In this document: one piece after another, positions 54,631 to 62,742 of the stretch | How positions within the stretch are numbered: position 1 is the first letter of the stretch | How the letters are laid out: each line of letters opens with the position of its first letter | Assembly (NCBI RefSeq): GCF_033095785.1 | Contig: NZ_CP137134.1 | Span: 1,922,001-1,986,000 of the forward strand | Source: Nitrosospira sp. Is2 | GTDB taxonomy: Bacteria > Pseudomonadota > Gammaproteobacteria > Burkholderiales > Nitrosomonadaceae | Direction of reading: 5' to 3' | Length of the DNA stretch: 64,000 nucleotides | Translations under genes and position numbers: made by a program | Notes under the pieces: model-generated | Told to the model about the DNA's origin: nothing | Databases searched by the model: none | The model's input: only the letters and a program-made list of their open reading frames with translations

Positions 54631-54928
54631 GAAGCTGGCTAGACAGTCGCTGCCCGCCTTTCGATAAGAGAGGCGGGGGGAGGAAAGTCCGGGCTCCAAA
54701 GAGCAGGATGCCGGTCAACGGCCGGCCGCCGCGAGGCGAGGAACAGGGCCACAGAGACGAGCGTATTAAGTTACGGTGAAACGCGGTAACCTCCATCCGG
54801 AGCAAGACCAAATAGGCAGGCGATGATGCTGCTCGCTGAGCCTGCGGGTAGGTCGCTTGAGCGCCCGGGTAACCGTGCGTCTAGAGGAATGACTGTCCAT
54901 GACAGAACCCGGCTTATCGGCCAGCTTC
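54631..54928 (+). ncRNA. rnpB: RNase P RNA, class A
   Basis: About 298 nt. It has the helix P1 ends GAAGCTGG (54631) and CCAGCTTC (54921-54928), the strongly conserved GAGGAAAGTCCGGGCTCC near 54675-54692 (P4/J3-4), a later CAGGGCCACAGAGACGAGC region, and GGTAAACGC-type region (GGTGAAACGCGGTAACCTCC) before the conserved AGAGGAATGACTGTCC-type end (in GACAGAACCCGGCTTATC). It processes tRNA precursors. Confidence 0.95.
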
Positions 54929-54950
54929 ATTCTGTTTTCTCATTTCCTAC

Positions 54951-54992
54951 AAAAAAAAGCGGCTTCAACTTTCGTTGAAGCCGCTTTTCATT
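54951..54992. terminator. Bidirectional intrinsic terminator between rnpB and nirK
   Basis: A 15-bp stem (54955-54969 with 54974-54988) and TTTC loop flanked by A and T runs on both sides. It can stop rnpB from the left and nirK from the right. The GCGGCTTCAAC/GTTGAAGCCGC stem is perfect. Confidence 0.9.
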
Positions 54993-55013
54993 TTTGGAGC
55001 TTAAGCTTTGCTG

Positions 55014-56114
55014 TTAGTGATCCATTGCCGGGGTTGAATTCTCGTTTGGTTTCTTGAGTTGTATCATGAGATCGTCGTCCCATTTACCCTCGACATTCAT
55101 GTGCGCTGCCGCACCCAGTAATACCGCCTCGATCAGGTTGTGGCTGAGGTACACGTACAGGCCGGGTTGCTTGAATTCATACAACGCCGCCACTGCAGAA
55201 CCGCCGGGAACGAACCAGGTTTCCTGATTGGTAATCGGTGTATCGGCAAATGAGCCGCCAACCCATACCAGGTCGCCATGGCCACCAATCAGGTGAGGCC
55301 TGGAATCGCGGTTGGCCTGGGCGTGAACGAACAGCACTTTCTCGCCCACTTTGGCCTTGAGCGCATTATCCCCGGTCAGAGCACCCACTGCGCCATTGAA
55401 GACGACATGGGTCGGGATAAGTCCCTTGGACAGTTCAAGCATCTCATGCATGCCTTCGGCAGGAGAGCCATAGGTCTTGAATTTGCCATCCGCACCCTTG
55501 GGCAGGTAGAGGTCCTGCTCGCCGACGTAGTAGACGCGGTCATAGCGCACAGGCTTGCCCTTGGCATCCTTCAGGCCATCGCGCGGCAATACCATGATGG
55601 CTCCATTCATGCCGGAGATGACGTGAAACGGGATCATGGTGCCGCCAGGGGCGCAGTGATAGACAAATACCCCAGGCTTGGTGGCTTTCCAGCGCACTAC
55701 CACATCTTCACCCGGTGCAACCAGGGTCAGGCCAGCGCTGCCCAAGGCGCCAGTGGAGGCGTGAAAGTCCACATTGTGCGACATGCTGCTGGTCTTGGGG
55801 TTGACCAGCGTCAGTTCAACATAGTCATCCTGATGCACGACAATCAGCGGGCCCGGAACGGTACCGTTGAACGTCAGCGCCCACATCTTGGTGCCATCCG
55901 GTGCAACATCCACCAACTTCTCGATGGTCTCCATGCGGATCTTGACTACCTTCGGTCCACCCTTGGCCACCTGGTCGTGCTTGGGCGCAAAGGGCGGCGC
56001 CACCAGTTCCTGGGTTACCACCGGTAATTTGGAAACGTTGGTCGCCGCTATGGCCGGGACAGCGCTCATACACAGCAATCCCAAACCGACAACCCCTTGA
56101 ACAACTTTGTCCAT
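55014..56114 (-). CDS. nirK: Copper-containing nitrite reductase
   Basis: Periplasmic enzyme that reduces nitrite to nitric oxide, important for ammonia oxidisers under low oxygen. The 366-residue precursor has a signal peptide (MDKVVQGVVGLGLLCMSAVPAIAA), type 2 copper and Asp residues in MSHNVDFHASTG (about 123-134), and type 1 copper ligands in VYHCAPGGTMIPFHVISGM (about 164-182), plus SRPHLIGGHGDLVW near 276. ATG 56114 chosen behind GGAGGGAAGAC. In N. europaea nirK follows ncgABC; here it is alone. A MITE-like element lies about 90 bases upstream. Confidence 0.96.
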   Translation of the reverse strand: MDKVVQGVVGLGLLCMSAVPAIAATNVSKLPVVTQELVAPPFAPKHDQVAKGGPKVVKIRMETIEKLVDVAPDGTKMWALTFNGTVPGPLIVVHQDDYVELTLVNPKTSSMSHNVDFHASTGALGSAGLTLVAPGEDVVVRWKATKPGVFVYHCAPGGTMIPFHVISGMNGAIMVLPRDGLKDAKGKPVRYDRVYYVGEQDLYLPKGADGKFKTYGSPAEGMHEMLELSKGLIPTHVVFNGAVGALTGDNALKAKVGEKVLFVHAQANRDSRPHLIGGHGDLVWVGGSFADTPITNQETWFVPGGSAVAALYEFKQPGLYVYLSHNLIEAVLLGAAAHMNVEGKWDDDLMIQLKKPNENSTPAMDH

Positions 56115-56739
56115 GTCTTCCCTCCATATATTGTTTATCACCGCGCATCATCCTGTGCGCCATTCCATCTGCCGTTCAATCCTGACTGCTCACCCTTTTC
56201 TGAAGAGCATCTCTAAAAATTCAAACCCCGCAGGCGCAAAAGCGCCTGCGGACGCATCGCGCCCGCTAAGACGCCATCATCCCGCAAAAAGGCTGAGGCA
56301 ATATATATTCACGGGGGGAGAAAAACATTTTTCTGAACGACAACGAGGTATGCGCGAATTTCGAATTTTTAGAGATGCCCTTAAGAGCGAAGGCCCGGCA
56401 ACTATACAGCTTTACAATTTACATGTCCATGGTGCGTCCAGTCGCGATGTAATACTGCTGTCGCGTCCCAAAACGGGCATTAACAGCTCTGAATGAAATG
56501 CCGGTCGTGTAGGAAGAATAGGCAACAGGCAAGCTTATGGCCGCTCTTCAATCGCGTTTCGATAAGTACGCGCGCAAACGCCGATTTTTACGTTGGGGCC
56601 ATTTTCGTCAACGCTTTATCCCAGGTTGAGCTTGGGTATACTCTGTTTCTATTCTCCGATAGTTTGTTATACAATCCGCGATTGTTCCCGCCATGGGCGT
56701 ACGATTAATTTGATTTGCGGATTAGAAACTGGAGGCATC
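56115..56739. other. Divergent region between nirK and the His/Gly-rich protein
   Basis: About 625 bases. It holds the nirK control region, the MITE-like element at 56203-56382, and the leader of the gene at 56740. Open frame 56107-56496 is not coding (no ribosome site, no resemblance). TATACT near 56637 and TATACA near 56670 resemble -10 boxes but lack good -35 partners. Confidence 0.5.
56203..56382. mobile_element. MITE-like element with 20-bp terminal inverted repeats
   Basis: About 180 bases flanked by inverted repeats: left AAGAGCATCTCTAAAAATTC (56203-56222) and right the reverse complement with one mismatch (56363-56382). The inner 16 bases GCATCTCTAAAAATTC are perfect. It carries an internal 9-bp hairpin (56229-56250, loop AAAA) and no gene. 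I saw no clear target-site duplication and no second copy in the window. Confidence 0.55.
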
Positions 56740-57336
56740 ATGGATAAAACTGTTGAGTGGATCGTTAGACTGGCATGCGCTACGCTGATAGCAATGGCAA
56801 CTCTGCCCACCCATGCGCAGCTAATGCTGGCCCACGAAGGTCATCATTCAGGAGACTGCGCCATCAAAACGGGGGCTTTTCCTGTAGCCTTCAGTGCTTA
56901 TGAAAAGCCCAAGGGCGCGCTACCGCCAACTCATGCGTTTTGTGATCATGTTCCGGAACCTGGGGAATTGCATCTCACCGTTGATCTGACAGATCCGGAC
57001 TCGCGCGAGATCCCCATCGCGGTGCGTCTGGTAATGGAAGGGCATGGGGAAGGGGGGCACGAGATCGTGTCTTTGCCTGCCAAGGCATATCCGTCCGGAA
57101 GTATTACCTTTGGAGCGAATCTCGAGGATCTGGGCCAATACGCACTGTTGCTGGAGACGGAGAAAGACGGCAAGATGACTACGGCAGTGCGGATTCCGAT
57201 ACACGTCGGAGGCGGAGGCGGTCACGGCAGCCATGGGGGCGGGATCGGTGTGACGGAAATAGCCCTCTTGGTAGGCGTGGCAGGCATTGGCGCCTTCCTG
57301 TGGTCGCGCAGGCGACCAAGCCCGAAGGCGTCCTAA
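56740..57336 (+). CDS. Periplasmic protein with His/Gly-rich linker and C-terminal anchor
   Basis: A 198-residue protein: signal peptide (1-26, PTHAQ), His-rich start of the mature chain (LAHEGHHSGDC), a beta-rich domain (about 65-160, PGELHLTVDLTDPDSREIPI and SLPAKAYPSGSITFGANL), a Gly/His linker (VGGGGGHGSHGGG), then a membrane helix and a basic tail (WSRRRPSPKAS). The mid domain recalls YtkA/CopC-type beta sandwiches. Histidines at two places suggest metal contact. Ribosome site GGAGG. Not assigned to a family; divergent from nirK. Confidence 0.75.
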   Translation: MDKTVEWIVRLACATLIAMATLPTHAQLMLAHEGHHSGDCAIKTGAFPVAFSAYEKPKGALPPTHAFCDHVPEPGELHLTVDLTDPDSREIPIAVRLVMEGHGEGGHEIVSLPAKAYPSGSITFGANLEDLGQYALLLETEKDGKMTTAVRIPIHVGGGGGHGSHGGGIGVTEIALLVGVAGIGAFLWSRRRPSPKAS

Positions 57337-57480
57337 ACGTCAGTCCAGACGGGGCTGGTGATCATTTAAATCTGAGCCAGCCCAGCGGCGAGACTTATTG
57401 TGAAGTAAAGGTCCGGACCGTCCATTCTCTATAAGCAGCTGTAAGTGGATTAGCTGTAGAGAGGAACGGGTGATTGGGTA

Positions 57481-58668
57481 TTACTGAAAAATAGTTTTTC
57501 GCAACCCGGCAAAAGCCTCACTTACATAGTCGATCTGCTCACTAGTATGGGCCGCGCTCACGCTGCAACGCACCAGCGACTTCCCGTCGGGCGCGGCTGG
57601 CGGTAATATCAGGTTGACGTAAATGTCGTGTTCGAGCAGGCCCCGCCATAGCGCTAGCGCTTGCTGAGGTGTATCCAGTATGGTTGCGATAATCGGGCTG
57701 GGTTCCGGGCCGAGCTGATAGCCGAGCTCCTTTAGCCGGGTGTAAAGCTGGTGAGCGTTACTCCAGAGCTGTCCACGTAACTCTACACCTTCACGCAGCA
57801 GTTTGAGTGCTGCCCGAGTCGATGCAATGGTAGCGGGCGTCGGGGAGGCAGTGAAGATGTAAGGGCGGCTGACATAGCGTAACTGATCAAGTTGGGGGTG
57901 ATTGCTGACGCAATATCCTCCAATACTGCCGAGGCTTTTACTGAAAGTGCCGGTGATGAAATCGACTTCGTCAATAAGCCCGGTTTCTTCGACCAAGCCT
58001 TGCCCGATTCTGCCCAGAACGCCCAGAGAGTGGGCCTCATCCAGAAGAAGCGTACTTTTGTACACAGTTTTTAACCTGACAATCTCCGCCAGTGGCGCTC
58101 GATCCCCCAGCATACTGTAAATACCCTCAACGATGATGAGAGTTGAGCGCGAACGATCTCCCAAACGGCGGAGGCGCTTCTCCAAATCTTGGGTATCATT
58201 ATGGCGAAACCTGATAATTTCAGCGCCACTCAAGCGGCACCCATCATAAATACTCGCATGCGAGTCGCCATCGATCAGAATGACATCCCCCGCTCCTGCG
58301 AGACCGGAGATCGTGGCCAGATTGGCTTGGTAACCGGTCGTGAAGACGATGCATGAGTGGCAGCGATAAAACTCCGCAAACTCCCGCTCTAGCGCTCGAT
58401 GCCCGGAATAGCTACCGTTCGCCATTCGAGAACCGGTGGTACCTGTGCCTTCACTATCAATCGCCTTATGAGCGGCTTCCAGGCATTGTGGCGCAAAGGT
58501 GAGTCCAAGATAGTTGTTCGTGCCCAAAAATAGTATGCGGCGATCGCCGATCTTTGCCGCCGTCGATGAATACACCTCTTCTATGGGCGTTCCAAAAACT
58601 TCGACCCCTTCTGGCAGGAGCGCTTTTCTTGCGGCAGCAACAGCATCAAGCTTATCTAGCAGGCTCAT
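57481..58668 (-). CDS. Alpha-oxoamine synthase (serine palmitoyltransferase-like)
   Basis: PLP enzyme that condenses an amino acid with an acyl thioester, of the AOS family (SPT, KBL, BioF, HemA). The 395-residue protein has LGTNNYLGLTFAPQCLEAA near 49-67, GTGTTGSRMANGSYSGHRALE near 75-95 (in part), LLDEAHSLGVLGRIGQG near 207-223, and the PLP-lysine motif TGTFSKSLGSIGGYC near 240-254, closest to bacterial serine palmitoyltransferase. The first gene product upstream in the operon, ACP, overlaps by four bases (ATGA), so acyl-ACP is the likely donor. The exact amino acid is inferred to be serine. Confidence 0.87.
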   Translation of the reverse strand: MSLLDKLDAVAAARKALLPEGVEVFGTPIEEVYSSTAAKIGDRRILFLGTNNYLGLTFAPQCLEAAHKAIDSEGTGTTGSRMANGSYSGHRALEREFAEFYRCHSCIVFTTGYQANLATISGLAGAGDVILIDGDSHASIYDGCRLSGAEIIRFRHNDTQDLEKRLRRLGDRSRSTLIIVEGIYSMLGDRAPLAEIVRLKTVYKSTLLLDEAHSLGVLGRIGQGLVEETGLIDEVDFITGTFSKSLGSIGGYCVSNHPQLDQLRYVSRPYIFTASPTPATIASTRAALKLLREGVELRGQLWSNAHQLYTRLKELGYQLGPEPSPIIATILDTPQQALALWRGLLEHDIYVNLILPPAAPDGKSLVRCSVSAAHTSEQIDYVSEAFAGLRKTIFQ

Positions 58669-58919
58669 TGTTGGGCAGATCTTATCTGATGAATCAAGTT
58701 TGTGAGTTCGTGAACAGTCTGAACATCTGCGAGAGCATTCAGGGGAACGGAAATATCGAATTCGTCTTCAATTTCCATAACGAGGTTCAAGAGCTTGACA
58801 GAATCAATGGCAAGCTGATTAATGAGATCAGTTTCAGGTGTTATTTCAATATCAGGCGGGCAAAATTGCTTTAGATGCTCGCGCAGCTTCTGCAGAATGT
58901 CGTCGTAATTGTTTGCCAT
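58665..58919 (-). CDS. Acyl carrier protein
   Basis: An 84-residue acidic carrier protein with the phosphopantetheine serine in AIDSVKLLNLVMEIEDEF (about residue 39). It starts MANNYDDILQKLREHLKQFC. It sits between the epimerase and the alpha-oxoamine synthase genes and overlaps the latter by four bases. It is a dedicated, non-AcpP carrier; the sequence differs from the house-keeping DSLD-type ACP. Confidence 0.92.
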   Translation of the reverse strand: MANNYDDILQKLREHLKQFCPPDIEITPETDLINQLAIDSVKLLNLVMEIEDEFDISVPLNALADVQTVHELTNLIHQIRSAQQ

Positions 58920-58949
58920 GAATGAATCCCAACTAATTGCGTTTTAGAA

Positions 58950-59864
58950 CTATATTGCCTGAGATAAGGCATCGCGCAACCGGACACGCGGATGCCAATC
59001 AGGAAGCGCACGAGTTAGCGGAGTGATATTGCACACCCAGTCCGGATGTTGCAGTTCTCTCACTTTTCCAGGGGTTAGCATTGGCGAATAACGGAGAAAG
59101 CGGGCCGCCCATAAATTAATGTTTGCTACCAGCGAGACAAGTGACGCAGGCAGAAAAACGCAGCGTACCGGACGGCCCCAAACCTCCTGGGCAATAGCCG
59201 CCACGGATTTGCCGTCATAACCCCCTGGCATTCCATCGTCAAGCTCGTACACGCCCTGGACGGGAACGGGGCTTGAAAGCCAGCACAGCACAGCCGCAAC
59301 CAGGTCGCTCACGTGCAATAATCCGAAACGCATCGCTGGCTTTCCAACCATGGGCAACACCCCAAGGCGGGTCGCCTTGAATAAAGGCTTCATTTCCCTA
59401 TCACCCGGACCATAAACAGCAGTCGGACGAAAAATCGTAAACGGAAGGGACGGCGAGTGGTTGACGACCAATAGCTCAGCCATGCGCTTGCTGGTCGCAT
59501 ACCAGGAGAGTTCGGGATTTCGGGCAGCTAAGGAAGAGATAAGGAGAAAGCGGGGCGGCGTAGTTTGCTGAGCGGAAGCGCGCAAGAGATTACCCGTGCC
59601 TTCAACATTGGTATGGATAAAATCTTCAAGCGACCTTCCCTTAACCTGGCCAGCGCAATGTACAACGGCGAACACATCCTTGACCAGCCTACTCAGTGCA
59701 TCAGAATTATTCAGGTCGCCTTCTATCCATTGCGTGGATTCATCATCTGCCTGAGGATACCTTGTAAGGGCCTTGATTTTCCATCCTTGCTCGATCAAGG
59801 ACTGTAACAACGCACGACCAATAAAGCCGGTGGCACCGGTTACTGCCACCCATGACCCAGACAT
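58950..59864 (-). CDS. NAD-dependent epimerase/reductase (ceramide-reductase-like context)
   Basis: A 304-residue extended short-chain dehydrogenase. It has the nucleotide site VAVTGATGFIGRALLQSL (about 6-23) and the catalytic Tyr-Lys in SWYATSKRMAELLV (near 125-138). Such proteins reduce or epimerise nucleotide sugars or, in sphingolipid clusters, are proposed to reduce 3-oxo-ceramide. I chose ATG 59864, 7 bases after the ligase stop; a longer frame overlaps the ligase. Function in lipid synthesis is inferred from context. Confidence 0.85.
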   Translation of the reverse strand: MSGSWVAVTGATGFIGRALLQSLIEQGWKIKALTRYPQADDESTQWIEGDLNNSDALSRLVKDVFAVVHCAGQVKGRSLEDFIHTNVEGTGNLLRASAQQTTPPRFLLISSLAARNPELSWYATSKRMAELLVVNHSPSLPFTIFRPTAVYGPGDREMKPLFKATRLGVLPMVGKPAMRFGLLHVSDLVAAVLCWLSSPVPVQGVYELDDGMPGGYDGKSVAAIAQEVWGRPVRCVFLPASLVSLVANINLWAARFLRYSPMLTPGKVRELQHPDWVCNITPLTRALPDWHPRVRLRDALSQAI

Positions 59865-59871
59865 ATCCCCG

Positions 59872-61731
59872 CTATTTGTCCCCAGACTCGGCTGATAGCT
59901 GGTCTGCCAAATTGGTCCGCTGTATAAAACCCTGGCGGGCTGCAAAACGCGATAGCTTTCCGGATGAAGTCCGCGGCAACGTGTGCGGAGGCACTAATTC
60001 AACCAGGCAATTAACCCCGAATGCCATATAAACGAGCCGCTGCAAGCGACCGGTAAGGGACTGTCTATCTGTTACAGATGTAAGACGGCACTCGATGACC
60101 AAAACGATTGTTGTAATATCGTTCGCATCGGTTATACCAAAGGCAGAGGCTTCCCGAGTCCTAACTTCAGGTTGTTGTTCCGCGAGTTCTTCGATGTCTT
60201 GGGCGCGAATATTGCGCCCATTAACGATAATAACGTCCGTACGACGCCCCGTAACGTATAGATCACCCTCGAACACGAACCCCAGATCACCGGTATCCAG
60301 CCAATTGCCAGGCTTTAACGTCTTCTGGGTATCTTCCGGGTTATTATAGTAACCCGTCATGATACTGCTGCCTTGCACCAGTACGCTCCCTACCCTGAGA
60401 TCCGACAACTCCAGGCCCGCATCGTCAACCACTTTCACAGTGTGCCCAGGCAAGGGGCGTCCACAGTTGACGAACTCGCTAAATTTTCGTCCCTCTGCTT
60501 GTAGCCGAACCGCCATTTTTTTGTCAACTAGCGTCCCGGCATCAACACGTAAACTATCAAAACCCTCACCAACTTGAGAAAAAGTTACTGCGAGCGTTGA
60601 TTCAGCCAATCCATAGCACGGAAGAAAAGCGCGTGCATCGAACCCGGCGGGTGCAAATTTTTCTGCAAAATTTCGCAAGGTATCAGGGCGAATCATCTCG
60701 GCGCCTACCCCTGCCGCACGCCAACTACTAAGGTCAAGATCTTCCAAATCCGAATCACGAACGCGCAACGTGCAAAGCTTGAGGCCAAAAGGCTGGCTAA
60801 ACGCGACGGTTGCACGATTTCGGCTAATCAGCCGCAGCCATTGCAGAGGTCTGATCGCAAAATCCCGGGTGGCCAGATAGTCGACCGAGACTTGGGCAAC
60901 CATCGGCGCCATCACCATGCCGACCAATCCCATATCGTGATAAAAAGGCAACCACGACGCGCACCGGTCGCCGGAATGTATCTCCAATCCATGACGGACA
61001 ATTCCCTGGAGATTGCTCATCAAGGCGCGCTCCGTAATGACCACTCCGCGCGGAAGACGTGTGCTCCCCGACGTAAATTGCAGATACGCGATTTCGTCAG
61101 GAACGTTTGACTCTAACGCTACATCGGGAACCGAAAAATCCTCGAGCTGTTCTGGCGTGCCGAACCAGCGCAATAGTTGCGATCCTTCAGCAGCCTCTTG
61201 CAAAAAGCCAATGTAGTCGGTATTAGCTACGGCCGCACTTGCTTGGCCAGCCTCTAGCATTCCCCGAAGTTGTTGAACATATACGGCATGACTACCAAGG
61301 TTGACTGGTACGGGCATCGCATAAGGAATCAACCCTGCATAACGGCAGGCGAAAAACAACTCGACAAATTCCGGGCTTGTATCGGCGATAATAGCCACCC
61401 GCTCACCGCGCGCAAGTCCAAGCCCACTAAGGCGCTGGGCGGAGGTACGGGCATTTTGCCGTAGGGCGTGGTAAGGGAGGACTGAACGCAGGTTGCCTTT
61501 GGCATCGTAAAAGTTATACCCAGCGGTCCCGGACGCAGCGTATTCCAACGCAGCGGTCAGTGTGTCGAAGTCAGCTAATCTCTGAACCTGGGTGTTATAC
61601 GTTGGCGTTGGCGTTAGCGATATGTCTGATTCGCTTGATAATCGAGGGTTAAACGCTTGCGGTAGCGGAGCGTTCAACTTCGCTATTGTTGAACTCAAGG
61701 TCTTCCCCTCCAAATTAATCGTACTAGTCAT
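59872..61731 (-). CDS. Fatty acyl-AMP ligase (FAAL)
   Basis: Activates a fatty acid as acyl-AMP and loads it on a carrier protein. The 619-residue adenylate-forming enzyme has the AMP motif YLQFTSGSTRLPRGVVI (near 217-233), LPFYHDMGLVGMV near 265, CYGLAESTLAVTFS near 370, TGDLGF near 490, and the catalytic Lys in LPRTSSGKLSR near the end. FAALs differ from CoA ligases by an insertion in the middle. It is the first gene of the four-gene operon, ending 7 bases before the epimerase. Confidence 0.93.
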   Translation of the reverse strand: MTSTINLEGKTLSSTIAKLNAPLPQAFNPRLSSESDISLTPTPTYNTQVQRLADFDTLTAALEYAASGTAGYNFYDAKGNLRSVLPYHALRQNARTSAQRLSGLGLARGERVAIIADTSPEFVELFFACRYAGLIPYAMPVPVNLGSHAVYVQQLRGMLEAGQASAAVANTDYIGFLQEAAEGSQLLRWFGTPEQLEDFSVPDVALESNVPDEIAYLQFTSGSTRLPRGVVITERALMSNLQGIVRHGLEIHSGDRCASWLPFYHDMGLVGMVMAPMVAQVSVDYLATRDFAIRPLQWLRLISRNRATVAFSQPFGLKLCTLRVRDSDLEDLDLSSWRAAGVGAEMIRPDTLRNFAEKFAPAGFDARAFLPCYGLAESTLAVTFSQVGEGFDSLRVDAGTLVDKKMAVRLQAEGRKFSEFVNCGRPLPGHTVKVVDDAGLELSDLRVGSVLVQGSSIMTGYYNNPEDTQKTLKPGNWLDTGDLGFVFEGDLYVTGRRTDVIIVNGRNIRAQDIEELAEQQPEVRTREASAFGITDANDITTIVLVIECRLTSVTDRQSLTGRLQRLVYMAFGVNCLVELVPPHTLPRTSSGKLSRFAARQGFIQRTNLADQLSAESGDK

Positions 61732-62357
61732 CTTTTTATAATGTAAAGGATTCCGGTCAAACCAATATTAATTCTGGTCGCAATCATTACCGCTTGGCTC
61801 GAAATGCCTGGAGTGAGAAAAACCAGACTCGGAAAACAATAAAAGTAATTAACTAATTATCATCGAGCTAATATTACATTAGCTCGCACGTTGGCAACAC
61901 AACATCATGCGCATGCCCATATCCAAGCTAAGTCCCTGAAAATAGCAGGTTTCCACCGACAGAAAATGACAATGAAATGACCGGGAGACTCTTCCTTACG
62001 GCTTGCATGGGCGACAGGTTCCATTCTGTACGAGTTGTGAGCCAATATAAAGAAATTTTGGAGAACGAGTTAGAAATGTGTGGCTTTTTTGCAACAGTTA
62101 CTAATTCACCTATTGCTGGTTTGCGCGGCGGGATATTTCCGGCTGAGTTTCAGCTTTGCGCCGGTGTCTTTAACGCCTTCGCATCCCCTTGCTTCCTTTT
62201 ATTAGTGAAGGTTCTTTCGCTGGGATATTTGTTCGAGAGAACGCGGAATTAAATTACGCAATCCTCTATGGAGTTACTGCTGGGGATGGGCTTACCCAGC
62301 GAGAGTGCCAAGGGTTGGCACATGAGTGCCGGTATGAGAGGCTTGTTCAGTAATGAC
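61732..62357. other. Intergenic region upstream of the FAAL operon
   Basis: About 625 bases. AT-rich from 61735 to 61900 with TATAAA just upstream of the ligase start and a 9-bp dyad at 61864-61886. An open frame 61977-62252 (plus) has no ribosome site and no resemblance to a family. The rest shows nothing recognisable. Confidence 0.5.
61864..61886. repeat. 9-bp inverted repeat, candidate operator
   Basis: CGAGCTAAT, five bases ATTAC, then ATTAGCTCG is an exact dyad 133 bases upstream of the ligase start. Spacing and length fit a dimeric repressor or activator. The regulator is unknown. Confidence 0.55.
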
Positions 62358-62702
62358 CTAAGCTTCCAGCCATGCCTTCGCATCTGCGTAGTTGCTGAAG
62401 ACTCTGATGTCTGCATCAACAAACAGATTGAAGACCCATGCAGCCCAGGCCCGCCACTGATTATCGGTAATGATCGCAATCCGCCTGAAATCGTTGCCGT
62501 GCTCGCGAATAAATTTGATATCTTCCCATGCGACATCGACGGTGTAGTCCAGCATGTCGCGCCAATCAAACAGTACATCCACTTTGCTGTCCACACGGGA
62601 TTTGTAGAGCACCTGCTCTTCGAATTCCTTAAAATCTGCCAAAGTGAATTCACCAAAAACAGCAACGCTGATCAGATTGTCGGCTTCTTGAATGGTAATC
62701 AT
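62358..62702 (-). CDS. SpoIIAA-like (STAS-fold) protein
   Basis: A 114-residue cytoplasmic protein starting MITIQEADNLISVAVFGEFTLADFKEFEEQ, with VDVLFDWRDMLDYTVDVAWE near 42-61 and a C-terminal WVFNLFVDADIRVFSNYADAKAWLE. This matches the SpoIIAA-like family (STAS fold) of unknown function, often proposed as a regulator or sensor. The typical phospho-serine of true SpoIIAA is not obvious. Ribosome site weak. It is upstream-neighbour to the Rieske gene on the same strand (40-base gap). Confidence 0.85.
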   Translation of the reverse strand: MITIQEADNLISVAVFGEFTLADFKEFEEQVLYKSRVDSKVDVLFDWRDMLDYTVDVAWEDIKFIREHGNDFRRIAIITDNQWRAWAAWVFNLFVDADIRVFSNYADAKAWLEA

Positions 62703-62742
62703 GGATCAATCTCAACGAGGGTACATGGGCCAATTATTACCA

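Noticed and set aside
55278..56027. 249-codon open frame on the plus strand across nirK
   Set aside because: It is the antisense shadow of nirK, whose signal peptide and copper ligands are clear; it has no ribosome site and no family resemblance.
61977..62252. 91-codon open frame between the FAAL and SpoIIAA-like genes
   Set aside because: No ribosome site and no known family; possibly a relic but not supportable.
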